Positions 49,556 to 57,532 of a DNA stretch of 64,000 nucleotides are shown here, piece after piece. The notes beneath the pieces are model-generated. The model worked only from the letters and a program-made list of their open reading frames with translations. It did no database searches and was not told where the DNA came from. How positions within the stretch are numbered: position 1 is the first letter of the stretch; every line of letters starts with the position of its first letter. This DNA is from Streptomyces avermitilis MA-4680 = NBRC 14893 (GTDB taxonomy: Bacteria; Actinomycetota; Actinomycetes; Streptomycetales; Streptomycetaceae). A program made the translations under genes and the position numbers. The DNA lies in NCBI RefSeq assembly GCF_000009765.2, contig NC_003155.5, positions 6,820,001-6,884,000 on the forward strand, read 5' to 3'.

Positions 49556-51484
49556 TCAGTCCACCTCGGCCACGGCCTGCGCGAACTGCGCCTGGTACAG
49601 CCGCGCGTACGCCCCGTCCGCGGCGAGCAGTTCGGCATGCGCCCCCTGCTCGACGATGGACCCGTTCTCCATCACCAGGATCGTGTCGGCGTCCCGGATC
49701 GTCGACAGCCGGTGCGCGATCACGAACGACGTACGGCCGTGTGCGAGCTTCGCCATCGCCTTCTGGATGAGCACCTCGGTACGGGTGTCGACCGAGCTGG
49801 TGGCCTCGTCCAGGACCAGGATCACCGGGTCGGACAGGAACGCCCGGGCGATCGTGATGAGCTGCTTCTCACCCGCGCTCACCCCGGACCCCTCGTCGTC
49901 GATCACGGTGTCGTAGCCGTCCGGCAGCGTACGGATGAACCGGTCGGCGTGCGCGGCGCGCGCCGCCTCCTCGATCTCCCCGCGGGTGACGTCACGCGCG
50001 GCGCCGTACGCGATGTTGTCCGCGATGGTGCCGCCGAACAGCCAGGTGTCCTGGAGCACCATCCCGATCCCGGCCCGCAGTTCGTCCCGCGACATCTTCG
50101 CGACGTCGACCCCGTCGAGCGTGATCCGCCCGCCGCTGACCTCGTAGAACCGCATGAGGAGATTGACCAGCGTGGTCTTGCCGGCGCCGGTGGGACCGAC
50201 GATCGCGACCGTGTGCCCCGGCTCCACCTTCAGCGACAGGTCCTCGATCAGCGGCTTCTCGGGGTCGTACCGGAACGAAACGTTCTCCAGCGCGACCCGG
50301 CCCCGCAGCTCCTTCGGACGCACGCCCGGCACCGGGTCGGCCTGCTGCTCGTCCGCGTCGAGCAGTTCGAAGATCCGCTCGGCGGAGGCGACGCCCGACT
50401 GGACCAGGTTGGCCATCGACGCGACCTGCGTGAGCGGCATCGAGAACTGCCGCGAGTACTGGACGAACGCCTGCACATCACCGATCGACAGCGAGCCGGA
50501 CGCGACCCGCAGGCCACCGACCACGGCCACCAGCACATAGTTCAGGTTCGACACGAACATCATCAGCGGCTGCATGACCCCGCTGTTGAACTGCGCCTTG
50601 AAACCGGCCTCGTACAGCTTCTCGTTCTCCTCGGCGAACTGCGCCGCCGACTCCTCCTGCCGCCCGAACACCTTCACCAGCGTGTGGCCGGTGTACATCT
50701 CCTCGATGTGGGCGTTGAGCTTGCCGGTGGTGCGCCACTGCTGCACGAAGTGCGGCTGCGACCGCTTACCGACGCGGGTGGCGACGAAGAAGGAGAGCGG
50801 CACGGTGACCAGCGCCACGAGTGCCAGCAGCCACGACACCCAGAACATCATCGCCAGCACGCCGACGATCGTGAGCAGCGAGTTGATGAGCTGACCCATC
50901 GACTGCTGGAGCGTCTGCCCGATGTTGTCGATGTCGTTGGTCGCCCGGCTCAGCACCTCGCCGCGCTGCCGCTTGTCGAAGTACGACAGCGGCAGCCGCG
51001 ACAGCTTCGACTGCAGGTCCTCGCGCATGCGGTAGACGGTCTTGTTGACGGCCCGGTTCACCAGCCGGGTGGCGACCGCCATCAGCAGGCCGGCCACCAG
51101 GAACGTACAGAGCGCGAGCAGCAGTACGTTGCCGACGGCGGTGAAGTCGATGCCCTTGCCCGGGGTGAAGTCCGTCCCCGAGAGCATGTCGGCGACGCCG
51201 CCCTCGCCCCGCTCGCGCATGGACTGAAGGACCTGCTCCTTGGTGGCCCCGGCGGGCATCTGCCGCCCGATGATCCCCGCGAAGACCAGGTCGGTCGCCC
51301 TGCCGAGGATCTTCGGTCCGACCACCGAGAGCCCCACGCTCACGACCACGGCGACCAGCATCCCCGCCATGGTCGCGCGCTCGGGCTTGAACTGGGAGAG
51401 GAGCCGTTTGCCCGACCCCTTGAAGTCCATCGAGTGCTGATCAGGGCCGCCCCCGGCCATCATCCGCCCCATCGGCCCTGCCAT
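49556..51484 (-). CDS. ABC exporter half-transporter (second subunit)
   Basis: The 642-residue protein has six membrane helices (residues 40-350) and one ATPase domain. Walker A is IVGPTGAGKTTLVNLL, Walker B is VILVLDEATSSVDTR with the catalytic Glu, and the H-loop is FVIAHRLSTIRDADT. Its signature loop is SAGEKQ instead of SGGQ. The ATG overlaps the stop of the first subunit gene by one base (TGATG), so the pair is a heterodimeric MsbA/BmrCD-type multidrug or lipid exporter. A His/Gly/Met-rich N-terminus (MAGPMGRMMAGGGPDQHSM) precedes the first helix. Confidence 0.93.
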   Translation of the reverse strand: MAGPMGRMMAGGGPDQHSMDFKGSGKRLLSQFKPERATMAGMLVAVVVSVGLSVVGPKILGRATDLVFAGIIGRQMPAGATKEQVLQSMRERGEGGVADMLSGTDFTPGKGIDFTAVGNVLLLALCTFLVAGLLMAVATRLVNRAVNKTVYRMREDLQSKLSRLPLSYFDKRQRGEVLSRATNDIDNIGQTLQQSMGQLINSLLTIVGVLAMMFWVSWLLALVALVTVPLSFFVATRVGKRSQPHFVQQWRTTGKLNAHIEEMYTGHTLVKVFGRQEESAAQFAEENEKLYEAGFKAQFNSGVMQPLMMFVSNLNYVLVAVVGGLRVASGSLSIGDVQAFVQYSRQFSMPLTQVASMANLVQSGVASAERIFELLDADEQQADPVPGVRPKELRGRVALENVSFRYDPEKPLIEDLSLKVEPGHTVAIVGPTGAGKTTLVNLLMRFYEVSGGRITLDGVDVAKMSRDELRAGIGMVLQDTWLFGGTIADNIAYGAARDVTRGEIEEAARAAHADRFIRTLPDGYDTVIDDEGSGVSAGEKQLITIARAFLSDPVILVLDEATSSVDTRTEVLIQKAMAKLAHGRTSFVIAHRLSTIRDADTILVMENGSIVEQGAHAELLAADGAYARLYQAQFAQAVAEVD

Positions 51485-53217
51485 CAGGCAGCCTCCGCTT
51501 CCGTCAGCTGGGAGAGCACGATCTCCCGGTAGGTCTCGTTGCCCGCCATCAGCTCGTGGTGGCGGCCGGTGCCGACGACGCGGCCCTCGTCGAGGACCAC
51601 GATCCGGTCGGCGTCCCGGATGGTCGACACGCGCTGGGCGACGATCACGACGGTCGCCTCGGCGGTCTCGCGCGCGAGCGCCGCCCGCAGGGCCGCGTCG
51701 GTCGCGTAGTCGAGCGCGGAGAACGAGTCGTCGAAGAGGTAGATCTCCGGGCGCTGCACCAGGGTGCGGGCGATCGCGAGCCGCTGCCGCTGACCGCCCG
51801 ACACATTCGTGCCGCCCTGCGCGACGGGGGAGTCGAGGCCGTTGTCCAGCCGCTCCACGAAGTCCTTGGCCTGCGCCACCTCCAGCGCGTGCCACAGCTC
51901 CTCGTCGGTCGCGTCCGGGTTCCCGTACCGCAGGTTCGTGGCGACGGTGCCCGCGAAGAGATACGGCTTCTGCGGTACGAGGCCGACGGTCCTGGCGAGC
52001 AGCTTCGGCTCGAGGGTCGTCACATCCACACCATCGACGAGCACGGCGCCGTCGGTGGCGTCGAACAGCCGGGGGACCAGCCCCAGCAGCGTGGACTTGC
52101 CACTGCCGGTCGACCCGATGACGGCGGTCACCTCGCCGGGCCGCGCCGTCAGCTCGATGGCCTTGAGCACCGGCTCCTCGGCACCCGGGTAGCGGAACCC
52201 GGCACCCCGGATCTCCAGGTACCCGTGCCGCCGCAGCTCGACGACGGGCGCGGTCGGGGGAACGACACTGCTGGAGGTGTCGAGGACCTCCTGGATGCGC
52301 TCGGCGCAGACCTCCGCGCGCGGCACCATCATGAACATGAAGGTGGCCATCATCACGGACATCACGATCTGCATCAGATAGGCGAGGAACGCGGTCAGGT
52401 CGCCGATCTGCATGCCGCCGCTGTCGATGCGGTGCGCACCGAACCAGACCACGGCGATCGACGACACGTTCACCACCGTCATGACGATGGGGAACATCAG
52501 CGCGAGCATGCGCCCGGTGCCCAGGGACACCTCGGTGAGGTCGGTGTTCGCGCCCCGGAAGCGGTCCTTCTCGTAGTCGTCGCGGACGAAGGCGCGGATG
52601 ACACGGTTGCCGGTGATCTGCTCGCGCAGCACCCGGTTCACGGTGTCGAGCCGCTCCTGCATGGTCCGGAACAGCGGGCGCAGCCGGCGCACGATCAGCG
52701 TCACGGAGATGCCGAGCACCGGCACCACGGCGACCAGCACCCCGGACAGCGGCACATCCAGACCGAGCGCCATGACGATGCCGCCCACACACATGATCGG
52801 CGCGGAGACCATCAGGGTGAACGTCATCAGGGCGAGCATCTGCACCTGCTGCACGTCGTTCGTCGTGCGGGTGATCAGCGAGGGCGCCCCGAAGTGGCCC
52901 ACCTCACGCGCGGAGAACGACTGCACCCGGTCGAAGACGCTGCCCCGGATGTCGCGGCCGACCGCCGAGGCCGTACGGGCGCCGTAGTAGACGGCGCCGA
53001 TGTTGCAGATGACCTGGACCAGCGAGACGCCGATCATCAGTCCGCCGAAGGCGAGGATGTAGCCCGTGTCCCCCTCCACGACACCGTTGTCGATGATGTC
53101 CGCGTTCAGGGTGGGCAGATACAGGGTGGCGCAGGTCTGCAGGAACTGCAGCAGCACCAGCACGGCTATGGGTTTCTGGTACGGACTGAGGTAGGTACGA
53201 AGCAATCGTATGAGCAC
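51484..53217 (-). CDS. ABC exporter half-transporter (first subunit)
   Basis: The GTG at 53217 (MLIRLLRTYLSPYQK) is the normal start for this family; the ribosome site is weak (GAGAGA). The 577-residue protein has six membrane helices and an ATPase domain with Walker A (VIGSTGSGKSTLLGLV) and a canonical signature (NVSGGQRQRLAIAR). Walker B is EIYLFDDSFSALD, where Asp replaces the catalytic Glu. In the dimer this degenerate Walker B faces the partner's SAGEKQ loop, forming one silent site and one active site. That is typical of heterodimeric exporters. The substrate is unknown. Confidence 0.93.
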   Translation of the reverse strand: MLIRLLRTYLSPYQKPIAVLVLLQFLQTCATLYLPTLNADIIDNGVVEGDTGYILAFGGLMIGVSLVQVICNIGAVYYGARTASAVGRDIRGSVFDRVQSFSAREVGHFGAPSLITRTTNDVQQVQMLALMTFTLMVSAPIMCVGGIVMALGLDVPLSGVLVAVVPVLGISVTLIVRRLRPLFRTMQERLDTVNRVLREQITGNRVIRAFVRDDYEKDRFRGANTDLTEVSLGTGRMLALMFPIVMTVVNVSSIAVVWFGAHRIDSGGMQIGDLTAFLAYLMQIVMSVMMATFMFMMVPRAEVCAERIQEVLDTSSSVVPPTAPVVELRRHGYLEIRGAGFRYPGAEEPVLKAIELTARPGEVTAVIGSTGSGKSTLLGLVPRLFDATDGAVLVDGVDVTTLEPKLLARTVGLVPQKPYLFAGTVATNLRYGNPDATDEELWHALEVAQAKDFVERLDNGLDSPVAQGGTNVSGGQRQRLAIARTLVQRPEIYLFDDSFSALDYATDAALRAALARETAEATVVIVAQRVSTIRDADRIVVLDEGRVVGTGRHHELMAGNETYREIVLSQLTEAEAA

Positions 53218-53379
53218 GCGGGGTCTCTCGGAGTCGTCGGCGACAGGGCGGGTAGTGGTGCACCACCCCCTATCGTCGAACACTCCACCCGTGTTACCTC
53301 AACTGATTAACCCAAGTGCGGTCCAAGAACGGACAGGCGTCAGCCCCGAGACGTAGGACCGTGCCCCTCCGTTCGCCCC

Positions 53380-54831
53380 TTATGCCCTGAACGCCCCCGG
53401 ATGGGTCTGTTCGCGCACCGACACGTACTGCTGCCGTACGGCCTGCCCCACCGCGAGTTCCTCGCCCGGCTCCAGGACCTGGGCGGCCGCGCCCTGCCAC
53501 ACGGGCGGGGCCCCCGGGGAGAGCGTGCCCTGGGAGACGCCGAGCGCCCAGGCCGCCTGCCGGGCCGCGCCGATCGCCGCGTAGTCGGCCGGCTGGGGGA
53601 CGACGACCTGCACGCCGAACAGCGCCGGCGCCGCGGCCTGCACGGCGGCCAGCTCCGCCGCCGCGCCGAGGAGGAAGATCCGCCGTACGTCGACCCCGCG
53701 CCCGCGCAGCACGTCCAGCGCGTCGGCGAGCCCTCACAGCATGCCCTCGAACGCGGCCCGCGCGAGGTGCTCGGGCCGCATCGACTCCCGGCGCAGCCCC
53801 GCCAGCGTCCCGGCGGTGTGCGGCAGATTGGGCGTCCGCTCGCCCTCCAGGTACGGCAGCATGACGAGCCCGTGGGAGCCCGGCGTCGACTTCATCGCCA
53901 GGTCGGACAGGCCCTCCAGGTCGGACACGCCGAGGAGTTCGGCGGCACCGCGCAGCGTCCGTACCGCGTTCATCGTGGTCACGACCGGCAGATGCATGCC
54001 GGTCGCGTCGGCGAGCGAGGTGATCATTCCGGAGGAGTCGACCAGCGCCTCGGGGTGGACGGCCATCACGGATCCGGAGGCGCCGAGCGACACCACGGCG
54101 TCCCCGAGCCCGATCCCCAGCCCGAAGGCCGCCGCCATGGTCTCGCCGGTCCCGGCGGAGATCAGCAGCCCCTCCGGTGTCGTACCCGCCGCCTCGGACG
54201 GCCCGAGCACATCGGGCAGCAGCGCCTGGTGCCCGAGCGCCAGCTCGACGAGATCTGGCCGGTATGCGCCGGTCGCCGCCGACCAGTACCCGGTCCCCGA
54301 GGCGCCACCGCGGTCGGTGGTCCTGCGCGCCGGCCGCCCGAGCAGCTGCCACACGAGCCAGTCGTGCGCCTGGAGCAGTCCGGCGGTGCGCAGCGCGGCG
54401 TCGGGCTCCGACTTGGCGAGCCAGCGCAGCTTGGTCACGGGCTGCGCGGCCTGCGGCACGCAGCCCACGGCCTCGGCCCATGCCTGACGCCCGCCGAGCG
54501 TGTCGATCAGATCGGCGGCGGCGACCTGTGCGCGCCGGTCCCCGCCGACGATCGCGGGCCGCACGGTGTTGCCCTGGGTGTCCAGCGGGATCAGCGCGTT
54601 CTGCTGCGCCGAGACGCCGATGGCCTGCACGCCCTCGAGCAGCCCGCCGCTCGCGGCCTCGCCCAGGGACAGCAGCCAGGCCTGCGGATCGACGTCGGAG
54701 GGACGCCCGCCACCCTCGGTCTCGACCGGGTGCGGCGCATAGCCCTGCCTGAGTACGGCCCCCGTGTCCGTGTCGCAGACGACGATGCGAGTGAAATCGG
54801 GCGAACTGTCCAACCCGGCGACTATCCCCAT
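53380..54831 (-). pseudogene. FGGY carbohydrate kinase (xylulokinase-like) with in-frame TGA
   Basis: The frame reads as a 483-codon FGGY kinase from MGIVAGLDSSPDFTRIVVCD. ISAGTGETMAAAFGLGIGLG and VSLGASGSVMAVH are the ATP-binding region, and LPYLEGERTPNLPHTAG is the family signature. Translation stops at a TGA at 53736-53734, exactly where family members have Cys (AAFEGML-stop-GLADALDVLRGRGVD). The same frame then continues with RIFLLGAAAELAAVQAAAPA and an intact C-terminus to 53380. A single C-to-A change (TGC to TGA) explains it. Product cut at 365 residues would lose part of the second domain and is likely inactive. The ATG appears leaderless (CAGAAT six bases upstream). Confidence 0.88.
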
Positions 54832-54869
54832 GGCGGAAATTCTGCCGTACGGAGAGAGGTGGGCGTGCA

Positions 54870-55090
54870 GCGCGGACAGACGGGGCGGCGCGGGGCGGCC
54901 GGTGGGGGCGGTGCGGCGCGGCTGGTGGGGGTGGTGCGGGGCGGGCTGGGGTGGCGGTGCGGCGGGGGCTGAGGTGGCGTTGCCGCGGGCTGGGGTGGTG
55001 GTGCGGCGGGGGCAGAAGCGGCGGTGCGGCGCGGGCAGAGGCGGCGGTGTGGTGCCGCCCGCTTGCCTCTCTCCGCGCCGCCCCGCCGGG
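54870..55090. repeat. G-rich low-complexity tract
   Basis: Between the kinase pseudogene and the YtxH-like gene the + strand is a run of GGTGCGGCGGGGG, GGTGGTGGTGCGG and GGCTGGGGTGG units over some 200 bases. Many blocks of three or more G at short intervals could form G-quadruplexes. No gene is credible here. Confidence 0.75.
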
Positions 55091-55106
55091 TGTTGTCGGC
55101 GTCCCG

Positions 55107-55421
55107 CTAGGTGTTACTGGTGCCCCAGTCGTCCTCGCGGCTGCGGACGCTGCCGTTCGCGTTGCGCTCCCGCAGGGAGCGCACGCGGCCGGCCACGGAG
55201 TCGGGGACGTGATCGCCCACCTTCTCGCTCACCGTGTGGTACGCCTTGCCGGCGAACTGGCGGCCCTGAAGGGCCGCCGTCTCGGCGGTGTTGCGCACCG
55301 CCGGGTTCTGCGCGACCTGATGTGCGGCCTTCTTCAGCTGCTCGTAGCGCTCGCGCCCGGCACGCGTGCCGAGCACGTAACCAAGAGCCAGTCCGGCGAC
55401 GAACGTGAGCCGGTAGCGCAT
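55107..55421 (-). CDS. YtxH-like small membrane-associated protein
   Basis: The ATG at 55421 (MRYRLTFVAGLALGYVLGTR) is chosen over an upstream in-frame ATG because it starts at the conserved membrane segment and has AAAGGGTGG upstream. The 104-residue product has one short helix with G-x-x-x-G spacing, then AGRERYEQLKKAAHQVAQNP, an amphipathic helix, and a basic/acidic tail. This is the layout of YtxH/general-stress-type proteins. Function is unknown. Confidence 0.8.
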   Translation of the reverse strand: MRYRLTFVAGLALGYVLGTRAGRERYEQLKKAAHQVAQNPAVRNTAETAALQGRQFAGKAYHTVSEKVGDHVPDSVAGRVRSLRERNANGSVRSREDDWGTSNT

Positions 55422-55602
55422 GGCGGCCACCCTTTCCCTTGTGTAGGTCCCTGGTGTCGGCATCGATGATCGGCGGTCGGTCATCGGGTGCGGGGAGTAC
55501 CGATTGGCGGAGCACCCCCCTGCTTGCGCTAATGTATGTGTCGCAGAGAGCGCGCGCCCCCTGGCGAATACCCAGGTAGGTGCGTTCGATGCAACGAGGC
55601 AT

Positions 55603-55675
55603 TCCTCCGTAGCTCAATTGGCAGAGCAGCCGGCTGTTAACCGGCAGGTTACTGGTTCGAGTCCAGTCGGGGGAG
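55603..55675 (+). tRNA. tRNA-Asn (anticodon GTT), copy 1
   Basis: A full cloverleaf is present. The acceptor TCCTCCG pairs with CGGGGGA (one G-U). The D arm has AGCTCAATTGGCAGAGC, the anticodon arm CCGGC-TGTTAAC-CGG reads GTT, and the T arm is CTGGTTCGAGTCCAG. The discriminator base is G. No CCA is encoded. Confidence 0.95.
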
Positions 55676-55680
55676 CTCGG

Positions 55681-55753
55681 TCCTCCGTAGCTCAATTGGC
55701 AGAGCAGCCGGCTGTTAACCGGCAGGTTACTGGTTCGAGTCCAGTCGGGGGAG
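55681..55753 (+). tRNA. tRNA-Asn (anticodon GTT), copy 2
   Basis: This copy is identical to the gene at 55603 over all 73 bases and is offset by 78 bases. It ends 10 bases before a strong terminator, so both copies are likely cut from one short transcript. Confidence 0.95.
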
Positions 55754-55763
55754 CAGCCTGAAG

Positions 55764-55785
55764 AGGACCCTTAGGGGTCCTTTTT
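55764..55785 (+). terminator. Intrinsic terminator after the tRNA-Asn pair
   Basis: AGGACCC at 55764-55770 pairs with GGGTCCT at 55775-55781 and is followed directly by TTTTC, a classical intrinsic terminator with a T-run. Confidence 0.85.
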
Positions 55786-55919
55786 CATGTCCGGGGGAAC
55801 CGCGCAGGCCACGGCGAAGTCCTCATGGTCATGCGAAGTCGACCATCCGAAGCAGGAGATCGTATGAGCGGCTATGCTGCGGCAGACGGCGCGCACACAT
55901 GTGCGCGACGCGCCGTAAT

Positions 55920-55993
55920 GGGGCGGTAGCTCAGCCGGTTAGAGCAGCGGACTCATAATCCGTCGGCCGTGGGTTCGAGTCCCACCCGCCCCA
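55920..55993 (+). tRNA. tRNA with CAT anticodon (elongator Met or Ile2)
   Basis: The acceptor GGGGCGG pairs with CCGCCCC (discriminator A). The D arm is AGCTCAGCCGGTTAGAGC, the anticodon loop CTCATAA reads CAT, and the T arm is GTGGGTTCGAGTCCCAC. It lacks initiator features (first pair is G-C, and the anticodon stem does not end in three G-C pairs of the initiator type). Elongator Met and lysidine-modified Ile2 cannot be told apart by eye. It marks the edge of the accessory region. Confidence 0.92.
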
Positions 55994-56375
55994 CCTGTGC
56001 AGGTCTTTGACCTGCGGAAACGTTCATTTTTGGGTGTCTGTCCGTCAACTTTGCCTGAACGGACTGAATCCGCTGCTCGTGGGTTTGGAGTCCGGAGGCT
56101 CGGGGGAGCCGTAAAACCTCTGACCTGCGGCGGAGTAGGTGTTCGAGGTTCCCGCTCGCGGTGCGGGCGGCCGCCCTGAGGGACTGGTGCCAAGATTCCA
56201 GGGGCCGTACAGGGGCCGGGAGGGCGCGGCCGTGGCCAGGCTCATGGTTTCTCCGGGCTGATTCGGCCGCCGCAGTCGCGGAACTGCAGAAGATCGCCAC
56301 CGCCGGCCGACCGGCCAGCACCGCCCACCCATGCGCTGACCGGACCCGCGAGCGCCACCAGGCCGTGCACGCCCT
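55994..56375. other. Gene-free junction after the CAT tRNA
   Basis: No trustworthy gene is visible in these 380 bases. The minus frame that stays open here is continuous with the decayed NTPase, but it loses family resemblance and finally reads through the antisense of the tRNA. I looked for a second copy of the tRNA 3' end as an attachment site and saw none within the window. Confidence 0.5.
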
Positions 56376-57010
56376 GCTCGACCAGAGCCGCGCCTCGGAC
56401 TGTGCGGTGCGCTGCGCGTGCGGGTACAGCCCGTCGAAGCGGCGGTCTGCTTCGGCCGTCACGCTGTGCGCGATGCCGCCGGTGGACTCGTAGCCGTCCA
56501 CGGTGAGTACGTGGCCTGCCCGGCGCAGCCAGGTGACCCGCAGCGCATGGGCGAGCAGTGGAAGCCGACCGATCTCGTAGGCGTCGGCTTCGTCCGTTCC
56601 CGGGTGTGGGTGGTCCGGTGCCGGTGCCCCGAGGTCGCGCAACAGGCTCTGCACGAGCCCCGGTTCGACCTCCAGTCCGACAGCGCGGGCGGGATGCAGG
56701 ATCGCCTCCCGCGGCCCGGCCCGTGACAGCGGCCCGACGATCACCTGATTACCTTCCACCGCTTCGAGGAGCCTGGGATGGGTGGCGCACTGGGTGTAGA
56801 AGTCGGAGCGCAGGCCGAAGATGACCAGGCCGACGGGAGCTTCGCCGTCTGCACCTGGGCCGCCACACCCAGGACCGCGGCCAGGAATTCCCGCCGCTCC
56901 CGCCCGCCGGGGCACAGCGTGAACAGCTCCTCCAGCTGGTCCACGACCAGCACCAGGCGGCGTTCCTCACCGTTCCCGCCGTCGTCCACCGCGAGTGAGC
57001 GCCGCAGTAC
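56376..57010 (-). pseudogene. nSTAND1-type NTPase remnant
   Basis: In one frame near 56970 the sequence reads RLVLVVDQLEELFTLCPGGR, the Walker B region of STAND NTPases that normally carry WD40 repeats. After about 56850 the match moves to another frame: LVIFGLRSDFYTQCATHPRL, NQVIVGPLSRAGPREAILHP, LPLLAHALRVTWLRRAGHVL and GYESTGGIAHSVTAEADRRF. The Walker A region, N-terminus and WD40 repeats are absent. The upstream end is fused to transposase sequence. It is a decayed fragment of a large signalling or defence-type NTPase. Confidence 0.75.
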
Positions 57011-57314
57011 GTCGGTGTCGGCGGCGCCCCTGTCCAGCCGCGTGATCCCGACGGCGTTCTCGTGCGCCGACGCGGCCACCACGACCACCGCGATCACCAG
57101 CCCCAGAACATCAACAGCCAGGCCGCGCTTGCGGGCCGGTACTTTTTGCCGCATCACACCCCGTCGACTCTGCGGGCGCGCCAGCCGCCGCGTGCACGCT
57201 CTGGGTGTTGAGCACCACCAGGCCCGGGTCCGCCTTCCGACGCGCCATTTCCCGCACCTGCCGGCGCAGCAAGTCGTGCGGGAGCAGCTCCCACTGGCTG
57301 CCGCACCGCCACAC
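57011..57314 (-). mobile_element. IS5-family-like transposase remnant
   Basis: WELLPHDL joined to LRRQVREMARRKADPGLVVL and NTQSVHAAAGAPAESTG is the mid part of a Streptomyces IS5-type DDE transposase, with the usual segment between HDL and the LRxQVR block missing. A frameshift follows at the A-run near 57145. The next frame continues KVPARKRGLAVDVLGLVIAV and AASAHENAVGITRLD. It ends abruptly at the NTPase fragment. Both ends and catalytic residues are missing, so it is inactive. Confidence 0.75.
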
Positions 57315-57343
57315 GTTCAGGTGAGGAAAAAATTCCTATGCAC

Positions 57344-57376
57344 TCTCTTACCGCCCTCTCAGAGGGCGGTAAGAGA
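57344..57376. repeat. 33-bp near-perfect palindrome
   Basis: Sixteen-base arms (TCTCTTACCGCCCTCT at 57344-57359 and its exact complement at 57361-57376) are separated by a single C. It lies between the transposase remnant and the 3' end of the lasso ABC gene and could be a terminator, or paired ends of insertion sequences. The bases from 57377 to 57532 hold nothing else I can support. Confidence 0.85.
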
Positions 57377-57532
57377 CGTGTTGCCCGTTTCGTGCTTGCG
57401 GCTGGGGCTGTCGGGCTGGTGGTGGTCTTTGTGTGTGGCTATGGCCGTGGCTGGGTGAACAACCCCCATCACGCCTCGCCCCCCCGAACCATCGAGTACC
57501 CACACTGGCTCAGCGCGGAAAGCTCGCCCGGT

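Noticed and set aside
55953..56193. Protein C-termini ending in GGTRTHGRRIMSPLL-like sequence
   Set aside because: This is the antisense of the CAT-anticodon tRNA read as protein, a known annotation artefact, not a real coding end.
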